Assembly (NCBI GenBank): GCA_964649445.1
Contig: CAZYPS010000038.1
Coordinates: forward strand, 1 to 17,183
From: JAGXLP01 sp964649445
GTDB taxonomy: Bacteria > Bipolaricaulota > Bipolaricaulia > M55B111
Direction: 5' to 3'
Length of the DNA stretch: 17,183 nucleotides
The notes under the pieces were generated by a model. That model was not told the origin of the DNA. It ran no database searches and was given only the letters and a program-made list of their open reading frames with translations. The translations under genes were made by a program, and so were the position numbers. Position 1 is the first letter of the stretch, and each line of letters opens with the position of its first letter. Below, piece after piece: positions 14,786 to 17,183 of the stretch.

Positions 14786-15003
14786 CCGGGCTCCGGGCCG
14801 AGAAAATTCCAGCGACGCGGCGCATATGTCTGACCGAACCGGTAATTACTTGAGGCTTGCGTCAGGTAATTACCGGGGAGGGATATTATCATAACCTAAT
14901 GAGATTAGATATTTATGCATAATACTTCCTATAGTGAAAACCACTATCATGAAGGGAACAGTTTGAGCACGCGAGTCGGAAATTTCTCGGCCCGGGAGGC
15001 CCG
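14786..15003. repeat. Highly structured element with 34-bp imperfect inverted ends (MITE-like or ncRNA)
   Basis: The arms 14786-14819 and 14970-15003 are imperfect inverted copies sharing CCGGGCCGAGAAA and, at the inner ends, CGCG. Between them are three hairpins: 14839-14876 (15 bp, 8-nt loop), 14884-14924 (TATTATCATAA with TTATG-C-ATAATA, capped by CTAAT-GAG-ATTAG, extendable by 14877-14881 with 14925-14929) and 14931-14947 (ATAGTG-AAAAC-CACTAT). AGTCAA occurs outside both arms (14778-14783 and 15006-15011), like a target-site duplication. No ORF fits inside. It lies between the convergent trpA and glutamate-synthase-like genes, so it could be the 3' end of the trp transcript, a separate RNA or a small non-autonomous insertion. 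Confidence 0.65.
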
Positions 15004-15012
15004 TTAGTCAAT

Positions 15013-15075
15013 AAAAAACCGGGCTAAGGAAAGGTTTAGCAGTAAAGAGCAGTTCAACACCTTTCCTGTGCCCGG
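15013..15075 (-). terminator. Intrinsic terminator of the glutamate-synthase-like gene
   Basis: On the minus strand a long stem (GCCCGG / CCGGGC plus AGGAAAGG / CCTTTCCT, separated by a 2x2 mismatch, with a 25-nt loop) ends in TTTTTT (15018-15013). It begins about 45 nt after the stop codon at 15121. A competing helix is possible between GTTTAGC (minus strand, 15081-15075) and GCTAAAC (15040-15034), which would partly open the stem. Confidence 0.85.
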
Positions 15076-15120
15076 CTAAACAAGGAAAAAGAGTTCTGAC
15101 CAATTTTCAGTAATTTGAGT

Positions 15121-16704
15121 TCATTCCACATTACCTTTGATTATCTCCATCGCTTCCTCTTCGTCCGATTGCGTAACGTAATCGATCCCGGTGGCCTCCG
15201 CTGCCTCCCGGGTGAGAGCCACCAGGTCGTCTCGAGCGAGATGCTCCAGCGAGAATTTCCTCGCGCCGGCCATAAATTGCTGTAATCCCTGCTCCAGTCT
15301 CTTGTAGTAAGAATATACTCCCATCGCCGCAGGGGGAAGTTCCGGGAACCGGGAATTGTACTTAGCCTGGAGGTTTGCCGCTTCGATGAACACCTGCTCT
15401 AAGTCCTCTCCGTACTCATTCACCACTTTTCCCTGACCCGAATCTACCATTTTGCCTACAGTTTTTCCGACGTGTGCCGCGGTGATTGGAGCTCGCGCCT
15501 GAGATACGGCTTTGACGTAGGGGCTTCCAAGGGCAAGTCCTTTAAAAATCTGGTCTTCGAGTGCAAAACCACCTGCAATGGCAACTGGTGGTACGTACTC
15601 ACCTGATTCGTCGAGTTCTTTCAGATACTTATGCAACAAAGACTCAATATATACTGTTGGTATCCCCCATTCGTTCATCATCAACCAGGGGCTCATACCC
15701 GTGCCCCCACCTGCACCGTCCACCGTGAGCAGGTCAAGCTTTCCTTCCGAGGCGTAGCGAACAGCACGGGCCAGATCCTTCGGTCTATACGCTCCGGTTT
15801 TTAAGGAAACGTAGTCCGCCCCTTTTCCCCGCAATTCGTCTACCCTCTTCAAGAAAGACTCCTTGGAAACCATACCAACTCGGGAATGTCTCTCGAATTC
15901 TTTAAAGTCCCCGTTCTCGAAGGCCTTCTGAACGGTTGGATTTTCGGGATCCGGCAGAACTATATAACCCCTTCTCTTCAGAGTTTTTGCCCGGGAAAGG
16001 GAGTCCAGTTTGACCTCTCCCCCGATATCTTTTGCCCCCTGACCCCACTTTATTTCCGCACCGGCAACTTTAAGCTCCTTGAGGGCGTAGTCATGTACTC
16101 CCAGACGGCTATCCTCGACATTTGCCTGGACTATCACTCCACCGTACCCGTCTTTCTGCCAGTCCCGGTAAAGCTTAATCCGCCGTTCCATATCGGGTGA
16201 ACTTATTATCTGCCCGTCCTTAATTTCCGAGTCCGGATCCATTGCACATACGTTTTCCCCGATCGTTATTGGCACGCCACTCATAGCCGCTCCAATAGCC
16301 AGGCCTTCCCAGTTCTTTTTTGCTATCTCCGTCGACCCCAGAGCACCGATTAGCCAGGGGTAATTTAGCTTTAAACTCCCGCCATTTCCCAGTCTCGTCT
16401 CGAGATTAACTTTAGGAAATATTGCCTCGTCGCTATCCGCTTCTTCCCCTTTTGCTCCAACAGTCGTCCCAAGGATGTTAAAATGGGAGAAATCAACCGG
16501 ATACTCTTTCTCCGCCCCTACTGTAATATCACCAAAAGGTTCGGGATAAACTTTTTCCGAAGACCGATAGGCGGACTTGCCAACCTCACAAAACCCTGGA
16601 CACCCGTCAAGACAATCTACACATAGACCGCTCATCGAAGAGTAACTTTCACTCCGCAGGCTAGTGTCAGTTGCAGCACTTGCGTTGGAATTAGATAAAG
16701 ACAT
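15121..16704 (-). CDS. Glutamate-synthase-like FMN-binding protein with N-terminal Cys motif
   Basis: The 527-residue protein matches the FMN/synthase domain of glutamate synthase (Glu_synthase, PF01645) as a stand-alone chain lacking the glutamine amidotransferase domain. Key stretches are KWGQGAKDIGGEVK (219-232), RHSRVGM (272-278), LKTGAYRPKDLARAV and VDGAGGGTGMSPW (328-340), the last typical of the flavin site. The N-terminus has Cys28-x2-Cys31-x3-Cys35-x3-Cys39 followed by EVGKSAY, a likely iron-sulfur or metal site. I know such proteins from anaerobic bacteria and methanogens, where the true reaction is often unproven. The ATG at 16704 follows AAAGGTGAT by 5 nt. It is monocistronic, with its own promoter, long leader and terminator. 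Confidence 0.9.
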   Translation of the reverse strand: MSLSNSNASAATDTSLRSESYSSMSGLCVDCLDGCPGFCEVGKSAYRSSEKVYPEPFGDITVGAEKEYPVDFSHFNILGTTVGAKGEEADSDEAIFPKVNLETRLGNGGSLKLNYPWLIGALGSTEIAKKNWEGLAIGAAMSGVPITIGENVCAMDPDSEIKDGQIISSPDMERRIKLYRDWQKDGYGGVIVQANVEDSRLGVHDYALKELKVAGAEIKWGQGAKDIGGEVKLDSLSRAKTLKRRGYIVLPDPENPTVQKAFENGDFKEFERHSRVGMVSKESFLKRVDELRGKGADYVSLKTGAYRPKDLARAVRYASEGKLDLLTVDGAGGGTGMSPWLMMNEWGIPTVYIESLLHKYLKELDESGEYVPPVAIAGGFALEDQIFKGLALGSPYVKAVSQARAPITAAHVGKTVGKMVDSGQGKVVNEYGEDLEQVFIEAANLQAKYNSRFPELPPAAMGVYSYYKRLEQGLQQFMAGARKFSLEHLARDDLVALTREAAEATGIDYVTQSDEEEAMEIIKGNVE

Positions 16705-16998
16705 CAGTAATCACCTTTGAGAAAATCAATAATTTCCATCTCGGCTTACAACCGAAAATTACCCAGTGACCAATACCGGCAAAAACGCTGTACTTAATTT
16801 ATAAAAAATAATGAAGACTCGAGGTCAGACTGAGGTGGGATAGAAGGAGGGTGAAAAGACCCTCCTCGTTACGCTAAGGACCGCCGGCCATTGGAGTAGA
16901 AATTGATCAGACACTAGATTAGAACAAAAACTTACTATCTGACTGCAAGTATATTTTATATAAAACATATTTAGTTATTAATTTGTATTATTTTCAAA
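16705..16998 (-). promoter_or_regulatory. Long 5' leader of the glutamate-synthase-like gene with a stable hairpin
   Basis: From the predicted start near 16992 to the ATG is about 290 nt without a convincing ORF. It contains a stem AGGAGGGT-CTTTTC-ACCCTCCT (minus strand, 16866-16845) not followed by a U tract, and a small stem TCGGTT-GTA-AGCCGA (16754-16740) close to the ribosome binding site. The length and stems suggest post-transcriptional control. I could not match it to a known riboswitch class. TTGATCAGACACTAGA (plus, 16903-16918) recurs upstream of the trp promoter. Confidence 0.4.
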
Positions 16999-17027
16999 AA
17001 TATAACACTTAACTTTAAGTTTGTCAA
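16999..17027 (-). promoter_or_regulatory. Sigma70-type promoter for the glutamate-synthase-like gene
   Basis: On the minus strand, a perfect TTGACA (17027-17022), 17 nt and TATATT (17004-16999, five of six) face the gene. No other equally good promoter lies closer to the start codon. Confidence 0.7.
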
Positions 17028-17183
17028 CCCTATTTGGCTTTTACTTTGTAATATAAGTTATATTTGCAAATTTGCTCGAATGTATTAAATAAAACAAGTA
17101 GCGTTATTTCAGTTCAACCTAGTTGGATTCCAGTCCTGAAAGTTGATTTATTAAATAACTGAAGTTATTTAACCAGAACTTTC
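17028..17183. other. AT-rich upstream region with two dyads at the window edge
   Basis: No ORF is supported. Two palindromes stand out: GCAAATTTGC (17066-17075) and TTAAATAACT-GA-AGTTATTTAA (17151-17172). They lie about 40 and 125 bp upstream of the -35 box, where activator sites could be, or they may belong to a gene beyond the window. Confidence 0.35.

Noticed and set aside
14839..14876. 15-bp hairpin as the trp operon terminator
   Set aside because: It is followed by GGAGGGATATT instead of a T run; it is better seen as part of the larger structured element.
16846..16865. GGAGGGT/ACCCTCC hairpin as a terminator
   Set aside because: No U tract follows on either strand.
16801..16900. FMN riboswitch or T-box in the leader of the FMN-protein gene
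   Set aside because: The hairpin sequence does not show the conserved blocks of either class.

Overview
The window looks bacterial. Three intergenic regions hold sigma70-type promoters: a perfect TTGACA-N17-TATAAT before the trp genes, TTGAAA-N16-TATAAT and TTGACA-N17-TATATT. There are also hairpin-plus-U-tract terminators and strong GGAGG-type ribosome binding sites. Proteins tend to be rich in Asp and Glu, and two exported proteins carry twin-arginine (Tat) signals. From memory, several trp enzymes resemble archaeal or haloarchaeal family members. Together this suggests a poorly characterised, possibly salt-adapted bacterium. I cannot name the lineage from this window.

Left part (1-6274, all minus strand). 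A branched-chain-amino-acid-type (Liv/HAAT) ABC import operon. In transcription order it reads: a small Tat-exported protein (5454-6038), a strong terminator-like hairpin (5385-5423), a 488-residue protein with an A-B-A-B duplication of beta-sandwich-like domains (3906-5372), a Tat-exported solute-binding protein (2543-3889), a single-chain LivH-LivM permease (566-2530) and a LivG-type ATPase that runs off the window (1-573). The substrate is unknown.

Middle (6275-7936). A minus-strand gene of unknown function with a clear promoter and three TAACAAT repeats, divergent from a small HTH regulator. A gene-free stretch follows.

Tryptophan region (7937-14747, plus). A complete trpEGDCFBA operon with overlapping genes, preceded by what reads as a classical attenuator: consensus promoter, a 29-codon leader peptide ending in Trp-Leu-Trp-Leu-Asn, a 12-bp stem-loop and an intrinsic terminator about 40 nt before the next ribosome binding site. 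The trpE start is odd. The strong ribosome binding site serves an 18-codon out-of-frame ORF that overlaps the trpE start, with an A7 run just after its ATG. TrpC has Met where the family's active-site Glu is expected.

Right part (14748-17183). Between the convergent trpA and glutamate-synthase-like genes lies a 218-bp element with 34-bp imperfect inverted ends, three internal hairpins and flanking 6-bp direct repeats; it is either a structured RNA or a small MITE-like insertion. After it come the terminator of the minus-strand glutamate-synthase-like FMN protein, that gene, a roughly 290-nt leader, its sigma70 promoter and AT-rich upstream dyads.
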